From HXMU1420-13 sp965228545 (GTDB taxonomy: Bacteria; Bacteroidota; Rhodothermia; Balneolales; Balneolaceae): a stretch of 64,000 nucleotides of DNA. Below the pieces are notes generated by a model. It had not been told where the DNA came from, did not search any database, and saw nothing but the letters and a program-made list of their open reading frames with translations. How positions within the stretch are numbered: position 1 is the first letter of the stretch; every line of letters starts with the position of its first letter. The stretch is from positions 124,001 through 188,000 of the forward strand of contig OZ245822.1 in assembly GCA_965228545.1 (NCBI GenBank), read 5' to 3'. A program made the translations under genes and the position numbers. This document shows, piece after piece, positions 17,671 to 26,672 of this stretch.

Positions 17671-19173
17671 TCATTTGATCAACATCATTTTTTGGGTGAT
17701 GCGTTCGTTTAAATCCTTAGCCTCCAATACATAAAAATACACCCCACTAGCTAACGACGAAGCATCAAACGTAACCGTATGGGTTCCTGCTTGTTTGTAC
17801 GTGTTTTCAAGGATTTGAACCTCTCTAGCTAATTGGTCATACACTCTCAATAAAACAGTGCTGCCCACCGGAATCGAGTATGTGATATTTGTAGAGGGAT
17901 TGAACGGATTGGGGTAGTTTTGGTGGAGAGCGATTGTGTACGGTTGATTTTCTTCTATCTCGTTAGTCACTGGTAATAACTTAAGAACAATTAAATCCTT
18001 AGTCGAGAGATTATATTCAAACAATTTCTCAGTGGTCAAAATATATACTAACTCTGAGTTTGGCTTATTATATAGGCCAGTTATAGGAGCATCGAAATAT
18101 TCAATCACGTTAGAACTATTTCCGAAATCGCTTGAGTGATGCAACTCATTTTCATTAGAAAAATAGAGAGCCCCTGATTGGCTTCGATCTAAAGTAATGG
18201 TGTAATTTTCATGATCTGCACTGATAGACATGTATTGCCATGTATCGTTAATTTCTCTTACGAGGTAAGTAAGTGAGCTTGGGAGATTTCGCGAAGATGC
18301 CTCCGAGTAAAATTTGAGGTAGAAACTACTCGAGTCTGCATCAAATAAAGTTGCATCAATAAACGGAATTTGAGGTAATAGCTCATCAGAAGCATAAAAA
18401 TCGTAGAGATCCCAATTATGAGTTGTAATCCTTTGAAATGATTCACCGTAATCTGTCGATAATACAATGGATGAGTCCTTGAAGCCCACATATTGTCCAT
18501 TTCTGTATGGGTTTATACCTGCAACTAAAAAGTCTATATATAATGAATCCGGTACTTCAATAAAGTTGGTGAAATCATGCCATGAAGAATCTTGAGGGGA
18601 ATAACGAATTGAGCTGCCGAAACCTTTCGCATAATCTTCATCAACAGCTTTAATAATAATTTCCGATGTTTTTCCTGTCAGTAAAAAAGAGTTTGTACCT
18701 TGATCAAAACTGACTCCCAATGGGTTTCCAAATCCAAGCTCAAAGGCATTATAATCTTCTGTTTCCAGCGGAAAAAAGTATCCCCCTGAAAGCCCCCCAT
18801 AAAAGTATTCTATAGCGAACACTGAATCGGGATGATTATCGAAAAAAACATATTTGTAAGTACCACCTCTTGAACTATAACAATCCGGATAGTGACGAGT
18901 TGTATCAACAAATTTTAAGGTGTCGGTTTCAGTTGCGGTATCAAAATGAAACACATTATTGTCAACAGATCGAGCAGTTGACGGGACATAACTATCAGAC
19001 TCGCTATCGTAATACGAGCAGTCAATGGTCTTTTCTTCGAAGACTCGATAAAACAAATGAGTAGTTCCTGTGGAATCTTCCAATCCACGAAAATCATGGA
19101 AGTATTTTTCTTGGGCTGATATAAACGTTGATGCTCCAATCATAAAAATTAGTAACAGGAATAGTCTTCTCAT
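17671..19173 (-). CDS. Exported protein with type IX sorting domain (tandem paralogue 1)
   Basis: A 500-residue protein with a signal peptide (cleavage after S-A-Q, residues 1-21). The mature start E-K-Y-F-H-D-F-R-G-L-E-D-S-T-G-T-T-H-L is nearly identical to the neighbour at 19178. The central ~350 residues are beta-rich with propeller or BNR-like strands (for example L-S-T-D-Y-G-E-S-F), and the C-terminal sorting domain begins at Q-N-Y-P-N-P-F-N-P (about residue 417). It is the third of three co-directional genes, only 4 bp after the 19178 gene, so one transcript is likely. Its C-terminal domain differs at DNA level from that of its neighbours. Function unknown. Confidence 0.85.
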   Translation of the reverse strand: MRRLFLLLIFMIGASTFISAQEKYFHDFRGLEDSTGTTHLFYRVFEEKTIDCSYYDSESDSYVPSTARSVDNNVFHFDTATETDTLKFVDTTRHYPDCYSSRGGTYKYVFFDNHPDSVFAIEYFYGGLSGGYFFPLETEDYNAFELGFGNPLGVSFDQGTNSFLLTGKTSEIIIKAVDEDYAKGFGSSIRYSPQDSSWHDFTNFIEVPDSLYIDFLVAGINPYRNGQYVGFKDSSIVLSTDYGESFQRITTHNWDLYDFYASDELLPQIPFIDATLFDADSSSFYLKFYSEASSRNLPSSLTYLVREINDTWQYMSISADHENYTITLDRSQSGALYFSNENELHHSSDFGNSSNVIEYFDAPITGLYNKPNSELVYILTTEKLFEYNLSTKDLIVLKLLPVTNEIEENQPYTIALHQNYPNPFNPSTNITYSIPVGSTVLLRVYDQLAREVQILENTYKQAGTHTVTFDASSLASGVYFYVLEAKDLNERITQKMMLIK

Positions 19174-19435
19174 TTCATTACTTGATAAGAGTGAGCTTCT
19201 TCGTTAATACTTGTCCGTTTGCCTCTAATTGATAAAAGTAGATTCCACTCGAAAGAGAACTGGCATCAAAAGTAACAGAATGATTACCCGCTGATTTTAA
19301 TCCATCTTCCAAAACTGCCACTTCTCGACCCAAAGGATCGAAAATTTTCAGCCGGACAAAGCTGTTCGATGCCAACTGATAACTGATGACTGTACTCGGA
19401 TTAAACGGGTTCGGGTAGTTTTGGTGGAGGGTGAT
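19045..19435. repeat. Direct repeat, copy 1 of 2, spanning a gene junction
   Basis: About 390 bp closely repeated at 20475-20865 (offset 1430 bp). It covers the start of one cargo gene, the 4-bp spacer and the end of the upstream cargo gene, so the repeat joins two coding ends rather than lying within one gene. It marks a tandem duplication, or continuing gene conversion. Confidence 0.85.
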
Positions 19436-20602
19436 TTTAGTTGGTTTATTCTGTTCAACTTCATTCGATACTGGAAGTGATTTTAATACTCTTTCTTCCA
19501 TTGTAATCAGATTAAACTCTAAAAGATTTTCTCTGGTAAGTATATATAAAAGACTTGTTCCAGCTTTCTTATATAAGCCGGTTATCTTGATTTCTGTGGT
19601 CGTTATTTTTTCGAATGATTTCCCATAATCCAAACTTTTGAATACAGCGTTTTCAGTGGCGACAAAAATTTGACCTATAGCCAATGCGTCTGTTTCAATA
19701 AATACTAGACGATTTCCAGTTTCAACTTCAAAAATATCAGACCAGGAATTTGGCAGTCCTTTGTCTTCCGAAATTGAAATACCCGAAATGTAGTTATCGT
19801 TGATTTTTTCCGTAACTAATGCATATACGGTATTCGGATCCTTATCAAAAGCTAATTTTCTAACAATTAGAGTTGAATCAGCTGTTTGAAAATCTGTGCT
19901 GTAGCGTTGGCTAACAATCAGATTCCAATCATTATCTTTTGAGTAGTAAATGTTATTGAAATATGGATTAATTGCGAAAACTGCCGGGCCATCCGCAAGC
20001 GTGTCAACTAGTTCTTCGTAGTATAAATAGTCATCATAATTAAACTGAGGATAAATACTATCAGAAAGTGTGAATTTGAAATTGTGATCGTTATACTCTA
20101 AAAATAAGCTGTCCTGAGACTCATTTAGAATGAAAGTATACTTACTACTCAAATCAAACTCTTTTGGGTGAGCTTTGGTGATACAATAACTTGGTAAATG
20201 AGTACTTCTATTTCTGTAATCCCAAATACTCATACCCGAGCACCCAGCAAAGCCATTCGCGATCCATTTAGTAATATCATTATCAAAAAAATTATAGTCG
20301 ATCACATTTTTGACTAAATCGAACCCAGTACAGCCACCACTTAACGAATAATCCTCAAGAAACAGAGTGTCTGAGTCTTCCGATAAATCTAAATGATACA
20401 CGCTATTCCATGAGGATTGAAATGTTTGTTTATAATCGTCACAGGTAAATGTATATGATTCAAACTCATGCATGCGATAAAACAAATGAGTAGTTCCTGT
20501 AGAATCTTCCAATCCACGCAAATCATGGAAGTATTTTTCTTGGGCTAGAATAAACGTTGATGCACCAGTTAAACAAAAAAGTAGGAGGAATAGTCTTCTC
20601 AT
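19178..20602 (-). CDS. Exported protein with type IX sorting domain (tandem paralogue 2)
   Basis: A 474-residue paralogue of the 17671 gene. The signal peptide and first ~20 mature residues (E-K-Y-F-H-D-L-R-G-L-E-D) are almost the same, the middle is diverged, and a late I-T-G-L-Y-K-K-A segment is again shared. The sorting domain starts at Q-N-Y-P-N-P-F-N-P (about residue 391), and at DNA level it is nearly identical to that of the 20607 gene rather than that of its closest homologue. It lies 4 bp from both neighbours. Several cysteines in the N-terminal third (T-C-D-D-Y, G-G-C-T-G, A-G-C-S-G) could form disulfides. Role unknown. Confidence 0.85.
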   Translation of the reverse strand: MRRLFLLLFCLTGASTFILAQEKYFHDLRGLEDSTGTTHLFYRMHEFESYTFTCDDYKQTFQSSWNSVYHLDLSEDSDTLFLEDYSLSGGCTGFDLVKNVIDYNFFDNDITKWIANGFAGCSGMSIWDYRNRSTHLPSYCITKAHPKEFDLSSKYTFILNESQDSLFLEYNDHNFKFTLSDSIYPQFNYDDYLYYEELVDTLADGPAVFAINPYFNNIYYSKDNDWNLIVSQRYSTDFQTADSTLIVRKLAFDKDPNTVYALVTEKINDNYISGISISEDKGLPNSWSDIFEVETGNRLVFIETDALAIGQIFVATENAVFKSLDYGKSFEKITTTEIKITGLYKKAGTSLLYILTRENLLEFNLITMEERVLKSLPVSNEVEQNKPTKITLHQNYPNPFNPSTVISYQLASNSFVRLKIFDPLGREVAVLEDGLKSAGNHSVTFDASSLSSGIYFYQLEANGQVLTKKLTLIK

Positions 20603-20865
20603 TTCATTACTTGATAAGAGTGAGCTTCTTCGTTAATACTTGTCCGTTTGCCTCTAATTGATAAAAGTAGATTCCACTCGAAAGTGAACTGGCATCAAAA
20701 GTAACTGAATGATTGCCCGCTAGTTTAAATCCGTCCTCCAGAACAGCCACTTCTCGACCCAAAGCATCGAAAATTTTAAGCTGCACAGAGCTGTTCAATG
20801 CCAACTGATAACTGATGACTGTACTCGGATTAAACGGGTTCGGGTAGTTTTGGTGGAGGGTGATT
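20475..20865. repeat. Direct repeat, copy 2 of 2, spanning a gene junction
   Basis: Partner of 19045-19435. It spans the N-terminal coding end of the 19178 gene, the 4-bp spacer and the sorting-domain coding end of the 20607 gene. Differences are scattered single bases. Confidence 0.85.
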
Positions 20866-22838
20866 GACGAAGGAATACTTGGCGTACTATCTAAATTAGT
20901 TTTAGTCCATGAAGGTTGATAAAACATCACATTAAAACCATCACCAGCACCCCAAATATTAGGCTGTCTTCCAATCTGCAATTTTTCAAGAGTTCTAAAC
21001 GGCAGTTTCGTATTTAGAGAATGATATCTTTCAGTAAAAACGTACCCGTCATCATAAAAAGACGTTCTATATAAACGAGAATCTTCGTTTACCTCTATAT
21101 ATTTGTATCTATTAGCTCCATCTTTATTAACGAGTACACAATCTATTGGCCTTGATTCGCGGGGCATTTCTAACCAGCTAACTCCACCATCCTTTGTGAA
21201 ATAAACTGCATAGTTTGTTGATGCAACTCCAATATCACTATTGATAAAATCAAAACATCCTGAATACTGAAAGCTGTGTTCAAAAAATATATTATTCCAA
21301 GTTTTTGCTGAATCAATGGATAACCACAGTCCATCACGGTTTTGAGCATAGATTCGATTAGGTGCTTTAACCTGAACTTTTTCAAAGTTACTATTCTCTG
21401 CTAATGAATCAGGGATTTCTACTCGATCCCAACTTTTTCCAGCATCAGTAGTTATGTAATGGTGAGATGATTCATATATATTTAGTTCAGGATTATTCTT
21501 TTCAAAAACGGAGTATAGAATCCCAAACTCGTTTTTAAATGCTATCCCAGAATAAAGTTCATTAGTTGAAGTTATTGGGTGTTCTGTAAAGTTTTCGGCA
21601 CCATTTTCAGTAAAAAAGATCTTATCTCTCGTTACGTACCAACCGATATTCTGAGATACCATTGAAACTTCCCCAGGGTCATTAAAGATTAATTCTTCTG
21701 GCTTAAAAACAAAAGACCAGTTATCACCACCATTTTCAGTTTTATAAAGCCCACCACTAGTTGATGCAATACCGTTCGAGATACTCCAAAACGATAATGA
21801 ATGAATATTATCTCTTGGTTCATTAAGAATATTTATCCAATCGTTTCCAAAGTTTGATGTTCTAAGAAAATGGTGACCAAATAAGAATCCATGCTCAGAA
21901 TCAAAAAACTCCAAATCATATCGACCATTAGAAAACGTAATATCTGGCATTGGTAAAGTTTCCCATGAAGAACCGGAATCTGTTGATCGAAGAAGGAATT
22001 GTCCATTATTCCAAAATCTAGAAATAATAGCTTCTTTAGTTGGAACATTTATGGTTGTTATTCCATCCTTAGGATGCTCATATTTCTCTTGCCAACTAAC
22101 TCCCCCGTCTATAGTGGAATACAATTTTTTTGATGAATATACCCAGCCAAGTGAATCGGTTAGAAAAGTTATTCCACGTAAAAAATCATTGAAACCGTAA
22201 TGCAAAGTGTCCCACGTGAATCCCCGATCTAAAGAATGAATGATTAAATTTAACGAATCATCAATAATATCATTATTAAAGGCAGTTTCAAACGAATAAA
22301 GTGCAACTATTCGGTCAGAGGTCGTTTTTTCAAGCTGTCGAAGTGTACCATATGGCTTTACCGGATACCAAATATCGGATGAATCTTCGAAAGTGGGAGG
22401 AGCATAAACCTCTTGCCATTCATTAAAGAAATTATCAACGAGTGAAATTACACCATCTTCATTTGCTCTGATTGCAATAGAACTTGAGATGGGAAGAAAA
22501 CGATTTCTATATATAGATAATGAATATTCCTCCCAACTTTCTCCACTATCGTTTGTGTATAAAGGTTCACCATATTTAGGTTGAATGAAACCAGTCTCAT
22601 CATCAATAAAATAGATATTTAGTAGTTCATGCTCATGATTATACTTTAGTTCCCAGCTTGTACCACCATCATAAGACTTAAAGATCGATCCACCACTATT
22701 GATAAAAAGCACTTCGTTCTTATTTAAGTAATGTACATCATTTATGAAATCTGAAGGAAGAGTTGGATGTATTCTTTGTTGTGAGAATAAAGGTATCGAA
22801 AGAATAAAAATGAAGATGGAAAATAGTAGTACTCTCAT
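20607..22838 (-). CDS. Exported BNR/YCF48-like propeller protein with type IX sorting domain
   Basis: A 743-residue protein with a signal peptide (residues 1-19). It has many repeats of the BNR/YCF48 type, each with S-x-D-G-G-x-S-W followed by a strand (for example K-S-Y-D-G-G-T-S-W, Y-T-N-D-S-G-E-S-W, S-T-I-D-G-G-V-S-W, F-T-K-D-G-G-V-S-W), giving one or two beta propellers over about 35-640. The sorting domain begins at Q-N-Y-P-N-P-F-N-P near residue 661. It is the first gene of the 22838-to-17671 run. It may bind polysaccharide or act as a surface scaffold; no enzymatic residues can be assigned. Confidence 0.87.
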   Translation of the reverse strand: MRVLLFSIFIFILSIPLFSQQRIHPTLPSDFINDVHYLNKNEVLFINSGGSIFKSYDGGTSWELKYNHEHELLNIYFIDDETGFIQPKYGEPLYTNDSGESWEEYSLSIYRNRFLPISSSIAIRANEDGVISLVDNFFNEWQEVYAPPTFEDSSDIWYPVKPYGTLRQLEKTTSDRIVALYSFETAFNNDIIDDSLNLIIHSLDRGFTWDTLHYGFNDFLRGITFLTDSLGWVYSSKKLYSTIDGGVSWQEKYEHPKDGITTINVPTKEAIISRFWNNGQFLLRSTDSGSSWETLPMPDITFSNGRYDLEFFDSEHGFLFGHHFLRTSNFGNDWINILNEPRDNIHSLSFWSISNGIASTSGGLYKTENGGDNWSFVFKPEELIFNDPGEVSMVSQNIGWYVTRDKIFFTENGAENFTEHPITSTNELYSGIAFKNEFGILYSVFEKNNPELNIYESSHHYITTDAGKSWDRVEIPDSLAENSNFEKVQVKAPNRIYAQNRDGLWLSIDSAKTWNNIFFEHSFQYSGCFDFINSDIGVASTNYAVYFTKDGGVSWLEMPRESRPIDCVLVNKDGANRYKYIEVNEDSRLYRTSFYDDGYVFTERYHSLNTKLPFRTLEKLQIGRQPNIWGAGDGFNVMFYQPSWTKTNLDSTPSIPSSITLHQNYPNPFNPSTVISYQLALNSSVQLKIFDALGREVAVLEDGFKLAGNHSVTFDASSLSSGIYFYQLEANGQVLTKKLTLIK

Positions 22839-22966
22839 AACCCTAAATAATTGGTTCGCAGTAACGTAGCAAATACCAAAATCAAAGTCATATTAAACTT
22901 ACTATCTCATTCTCAACTTGAGTATCTTCCAAGCTCTAAATTCATCGACGAAAACAAATTTTTTGA

Positions 22967-24415
22967 ATGAGTACGATAGCTCACGAGCGTTTTGAAGCCG
23001 TAATCGGGCTGGAAGTCCACGCCCAGTTACTAACCAACAGTAAAGCCTTTGCCCCGGTAGCACCCATTTATGGTGAAGCCCCGAACACCATGGTAACTCC
23101 GCTATGTTTAGGTCACCCCGGAACCCTTCCCGTTGTTAACGAAAATCTGGTGCGATACATCATTAAAATGGGCTTGGCAACCAATTGTAGTGTTGCAGAA
23201 AAATCCATTTTTGCACGGAAAAACTATTTCTATCCTGATTTACCTAAAGGCTATCAGATTTCACAATTCGATACACCCATTTGTTTCGATGGTTTTATCG
23301 ATATCGAGCTCGAAGAATACAACAAACGCATTGGTTTAACCCGCATCCACATGGAAGAAGATGCCGGGAAATCCATCCACGATCAGGATCCTTATAATAC
23401 GCTGGTAGATTTAAATCGTGCCGGTACACCGTTGATCGAGATTGTTTCGGAGCCGGATTTGCGTACACCGCAAGAAGCGTATGCCTACCTCACTAAAATC
23501 AAGCAGATTGTTCAGTATCTGGAGATTTGTGACGGGAACATGGAAGAAGGTTCTCTGCGCTGCGATGCAAACGTTTCTGTACGTCCGCGAGGCAGAGAGA
23601 AATTCGGAACTCGTACCGAGCTCAAAAACATGAACTCGTTCCGAAATGTGGAAAAAGCCATAGAGTTCGAGATTTATCGACAAATAGAATTAATCGAAAG
23701 TGGTGGAGAGGTAGTGCAACAAACCCGTTTGTGGGATACTTCTAAAATGCAGACGCGAATCATGCGATCGAAAGAAGAAGCGCACGATTATCGCTATTTC
23801 CCGGAGCCGGATTTGCCACCAATCATAGTAACTTCCAAAATGCTCAGCGAAATTAAAGAAGAGTTGCCGGAACTAGCTGATGTCCGCCAAAAACGCTTTG
23901 TGGCCGATTACGGAATGAGCGAAGTAGATGCAGTAACCATCACCGAAGATCGTTATCTGGCGGATTTCTTCGAAGATGTTGCTGAGGCAGCAGGAAATCC
24001 AAAAGCAGCACTAAATTTGGTGTTGAGTGAAGTGCTTCGAGTATTGAATGAGCAGAGCATCAACATTAAAGAGTTTGGGGTTAGTCCGGCACGATTAGCT
24101 GAGCTTATCAAGCTAAAAGAAGAAGACAAAATTAACTCATCGGCCATGCAGAAGATTTTCGTTGCCATGCTGGATGAGGATAAATCGGCCGAAGAATTAG
24201 CCAAAGAAATGAACTTGATTCAGGTTTCTGATACCGGATTCCTGGAAGAGTTGGTGGATGAAATCATCGCCAAAAATCCTGACGAAGTAGCACGTTTTAA
24301 AGCCGGGAAAAAACAACTAATGGGCTTTTTTGTGGGACAAGCAATGAAAGCCTCTAAGGGGAAAGCGAACCCGAAAATGGTGACTCAAATGGTTACAAAA
24401 AAGTTAGAAGGATAG
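22967..24415 (+). CDS. gatB: Aspartyl/glutamyl-tRNA amidotransferase subunit B
   Basis: A 482-residue GatB, the subunit that phosphorylates Glu-tRNA(Gln) or Asp-tRNA(Asn) during transamidation. Clear signatures are V-I-G-L-E-V-H-A-Q-L near residue 13, the cradle-domain G-H-P-G-T-L-P-V-V-N, P-D-L-P-K-G-Y-Q-I-S-Q, and E-E-G-S-L-R-C-D-A-N-V-S-V-R near residue 195. The C-terminal YqeY/tail domain is present. gatA and gatC are not in the window. It leads a run with the lipoprotein at 24422 and tpiA, with gaps of only a few bases. Confidence 0.97.
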   Translation: MSTIAHERFEAVIGLEVHAQLLTNSKAFAPVAPIYGEAPNTMVTPLCLGHPGTLPVVNENLVRYIIKMGLATNCSVAEKSIFARKNYFYPDLPKGYQISQFDTPICFDGFIDIELEEYNKRIGLTRIHMEEDAGKSIHDQDPYNTLVDLNRAGTPLIEIVSEPDLRTPQEAYAYLTKIKQIVQYLEICDGNMEEGSLRCDANVSVRPRGREKFGTRTELKNMNSFRNVEKAIEFEIYRQIELIESGGEVVQQTRLWDTSKMQTRIMRSKEEAHDYRYFPEPDLPPIIVTSKMLSEIKEELPELADVRQKRFVADYGMSEVDAVTITEDRYLADFFEDVAEAAGNPKAALNLVLSEVLRVLNEQSINIKEFGVSPARLAELIKLKEEDKINSSAMQKIFVAMLDEDKSAEELAKEMNLIQVSDTGFLEELVDEIIAKNPDEVARFKAGKKQLMGFFVGQAMKASKGKANPKMVTQMVTKKLEG

Positions 24416-24421
24416 ATTTTG

Positions 24422-25771
24422 ATGCAAAAGTTTGGCATTTCAGTACTCGTACTGATTTTAATCGTTACAGCCTGTTCAAGAACTCCTGAAAAACTGGAAG
24501 TGCACTTCGAAGCAAACATCTCGGTAGCCGATTCTATCGATCAAACCGGCGATTATTCAGGGTTTTCTTTTTTAGTGTATAATCGACTTTCAGTAAACAA
24601 TCCTATCGATACCCTATTTTATGGAATAACCGATACTGCCGGGTTTGTTGGGGGCGTAATTCCGTTCGAAGAGCCGGGAGCTTATCCAATGCAGATTTCC
24701 AGAAACCGGGTAAATCTTTCATCGATGAGGCTGCTACTTTCAGATAATGATACTATTCGTTTTTCCGGCGAGTTTCCAGATTTGTCGGCCACCCTCGAAA
24801 TTGATTCCCGCGAGAACAGAGCAATGGAATTGTATGAACGTGTAGACAATGGGTTCAATCGTGTGAATTTATTTATACAAACAGGACAAATCTCCGCTGA
24901 AGAAATCCCTGCTGAGTTGCAAAAATGGGTGGATTTATACTGGGATGTTTATGAAGAGAAGAAAGGTACCTTTGCTTCAAAATTTGCGCTAGAAAGTGCG
25001 ATCACCTTGCTCGAAAAATTCGATCGAAAGCAAATGTACGACAAGTTGAATCAAGCATTTGACGAAGAGTACGCTTACGCCTTGGCGGTTACTTACGGTA
25101 AGGAATTTGTGGCACAAGTTCGTGGTTTTGAGGCCGCTGTAAGCTACTTAGATTCTGTAAAAGCTTTAACGAAAGAAGAAAATATCCATCAAACTTTTGA
25201 TAGGGCAAAAATCAAACTACACCTCGATAGTGCCTATGTAGAGCAGGCCCGCTCGCTACTAAGCAGATATGAACGAAATTATGAGGAAGAAGACGATTAC
25301 TCATTCTGGTATAAAAATATTCGTTTTGAATTGTACGAGCTGCCACCGGGAAGTGCGATTCCTGATTTCAGTTTTGTAACCGCGGCCGGAGATACAATCT
25401 CTCGAGATTATTTACTTGGGCAAGTGTATGTACTGGAATTTACTGAAATGGCGAGCCGATTATACCAGCAGCAGTATGATGAAAGTATGGTGGTTTATCA
25501 GTTATATGGCCCTCAGGGGTTGAATTATTTTACCATTCCTTTTGATGCAAGTGTGAATACAATTTTAGCATTTTATGAGGAAAGAGATCGTTTTTGGCCC
25601 ATTGCTGATCCGCCCACGTTTGATAAACAGCAACTAAAGGATGATTTTAACATCCAATATTTTCCAACACGCATTCTTGTAGATGAAGAAGGAAATCTGG
25701 TTCGAAAATATATTGGAGAAGAATTTGACGGGATTATTCCCGGAATCACTAAAACATTAATGAATAACTAA
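24422..25771 (+). CDS. Thioredoxin-fold (TlpA/AhpC-type) lipoprotein lacking the CxxC motif
   Basis: About 449 residues, starting at the ATG rather than the TTG one codon earlier. The lipobox is I-V-T-A-C (about residue 18). The N-terminal part resembles DUF4369-type beta domains of Bacteroidota thiol-disulfide proteins, followed by a helical linker (about 135-290). From about residue 310 there is a thioredoxin-like domain opening I-P-D-F-S-F-V-T-A-A-G-D-T-I-S and closing Y-F-P-T-R-I-L-V-D-E-E-G-N-L-V-R-K-Y. Where CxxC is expected after the V-L-E-F strand there is T-E-M-A-S-R, with no cysteine, so it is not a normal oxidoreductase. It lies between gatB and tpiA with 6- and 4-bp gaps. Confidence 0.85.
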   Translation: MQKFGISVLVLILIVTACSRTPEKLEVHFEANISVADSIDQTGDYSGFSFLVYNRLSVNNPIDTLFYGITDTAGFVGGVIPFEEPGAYPMQISRNRVNLSSMRLLLSDNDTIRFSGEFPDLSATLEIDSRENRAMELYERVDNGFNRVNLFIQTGQISAEEIPAELQKWVDLYWDVYEEKKGTFASKFALESAITLLEKFDRKQMYDKLNQAFDEEYAYALAVTYGKEFVAQVRGFEAAVSYLDSVKALTKEENIHQTFDRAKIKLHLDSAYVEQARSLLSRYERNYEEEDDYSFWYKNIRFELYELPPGSAIPDFSFVTAAGDTISRDYLLGQVYVLEFTEMASRLYQQQYDESMVVYQLYGPQGLNYFTIPFDASVNTILAFYEERDRFWPIADPPTFDKQQLKDDFNIQYFPTRILVDEEGNLVRKYIGEEFDGIIPGITKTLMNN

Positions 25772-25775
25772 GGTC

Positions 25776-26543
25776 ATGCGCCGATTTTTAATAGCCGGAA
25801 ACTGGAAAATGAATTGTGGTCCTGTAGATGCAGCCGAACTGCTGGAAGGACTAAAAAATGCAAAAGCTGAAGTAGCTGAAGAGGTAGACGTCCTCGTTTG
25901 TCCGCCTTTTGTAAGTTTGGGGATGAGCGTAAACTACCTGCAGGATACTGACATCCACGTGGGTGCTCAAAATATTCACTACGAGGATAACGGAGCTTTT
26001 ACCGGAGAAATCAGCGCAAGTATGCTTACCGAATGTGGTTGTTCGTTTGTGATCATCGGGCATTCTGAACGACGGGAATATTTTGGAGAAACAGATTCTT
26101 CAGTAAACAAAAAAATCAAAAAGGCGCTGGAGTTCGATGTAGTACCTGTACTGTGTGTAGGCGAAAGTCTGGATCAACGAAAGCAGGATATTCACTTCGA
26201 TTTAGTGAAAAATCAAGTTATAGCTGCATTGGAAGGTATTTCTGGGGATGAAGCTCTCGATGTTGTAATTGCATACGAACCCATTTGGGCGATTGGTACC
26301 GGAGAAACAGCATCCAAAGAACAAGCACAGGAAATGCATGCTCACATTCGCAATGTTGTAGCCGATGTCTACGATCAGGAAACCGCCGATGGAATTCGCA
26401 TTTTGTACGGCGGAAGTATGAAACCGGCAAACGCGGAAGAATTGTTAAGTCAACCTGACGTTGATGGCGGGCTGATCGGCGGTGCTTCGCTTGATGCCGA
26501 TAGTTTTGCTACGATTATTACCACTGCCGAGAAGTTATCATAA
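25776..26543 (+). CDS. tpiA: Triosephosphate isomerase
   Basis: A 255-residue TIM-barrel enzyme interconverting DHAP and GAP. Asn9 and Lys11 lie in A-G-N-W-K-M-N, the catalytic His96 in I-G-H-S-E-R-R, and Glu168 in A-Y-E-P-I-W-A-I-G-T-G, with the phosphate-gripping G-G-S motif late in the barrel. All catalytic residues are present and the length is standard. It begins 4 bp after the thioredoxin-fold lipoprotein. Confidence 0.98.
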   Translation: MRRFLIAGNWKMNCGPVDAAELLEGLKNAKAEVAEEVDVLVCPPFVSLGMSVNYLQDTDIHVGAQNIHYEDNGAFTGEISASMLTECGCSFVIIGHSERREYFGETDSSVNKKIKKALEFDVVPVLCVGESLDQRKQDIHFDLVKNQVIAALEGISGDEALDVVIAYEPIWAIGTGETASKEQAQEMHAHIRNVVADVYDQETADGIRILYGGSMKPANAEELLSQPDVDGGLIGGASLDADSFATIITTAEKLS

Positions 26544-26559
26544 CCCTGTTTAAACGAAT

Positions 26560-26653
26560 GTCATCCTGAACCGCCAACCGGCGGTGACGGATCTGCATAG
26601 TCAACATTAGGCGACAAAACGCTGTGTAGACTCCTCATTTCGCTCTGAGTGAC
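26560..26653. repeat. REP-like dispersed intergenic repeat
   Basis: It begins GTCATCCTGAAC and ends with CGCTCTGAGTGAC, so its ends form an inverted repeat of the type GTCATCCTGA...TC-GAGTGAC, with GGATCTGC and GACTCCTC words inside. This resembles the dispersed palindromic elements between genes in many Bacteroidota. It includes the inner inverted repeat CCGCC-AACC-GGCGG. It fills the gap between tpiA and purD. Confidence 0.7.
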
Positions 26654-26672
26654 TCATAAAATTATTATTCAA

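Noticed and set aside
26649..26672. GTG start for purD
   Set aside because: It lies in the end of the REP-like repeat; the ATG at 26673 begins the conserved N-terminus.
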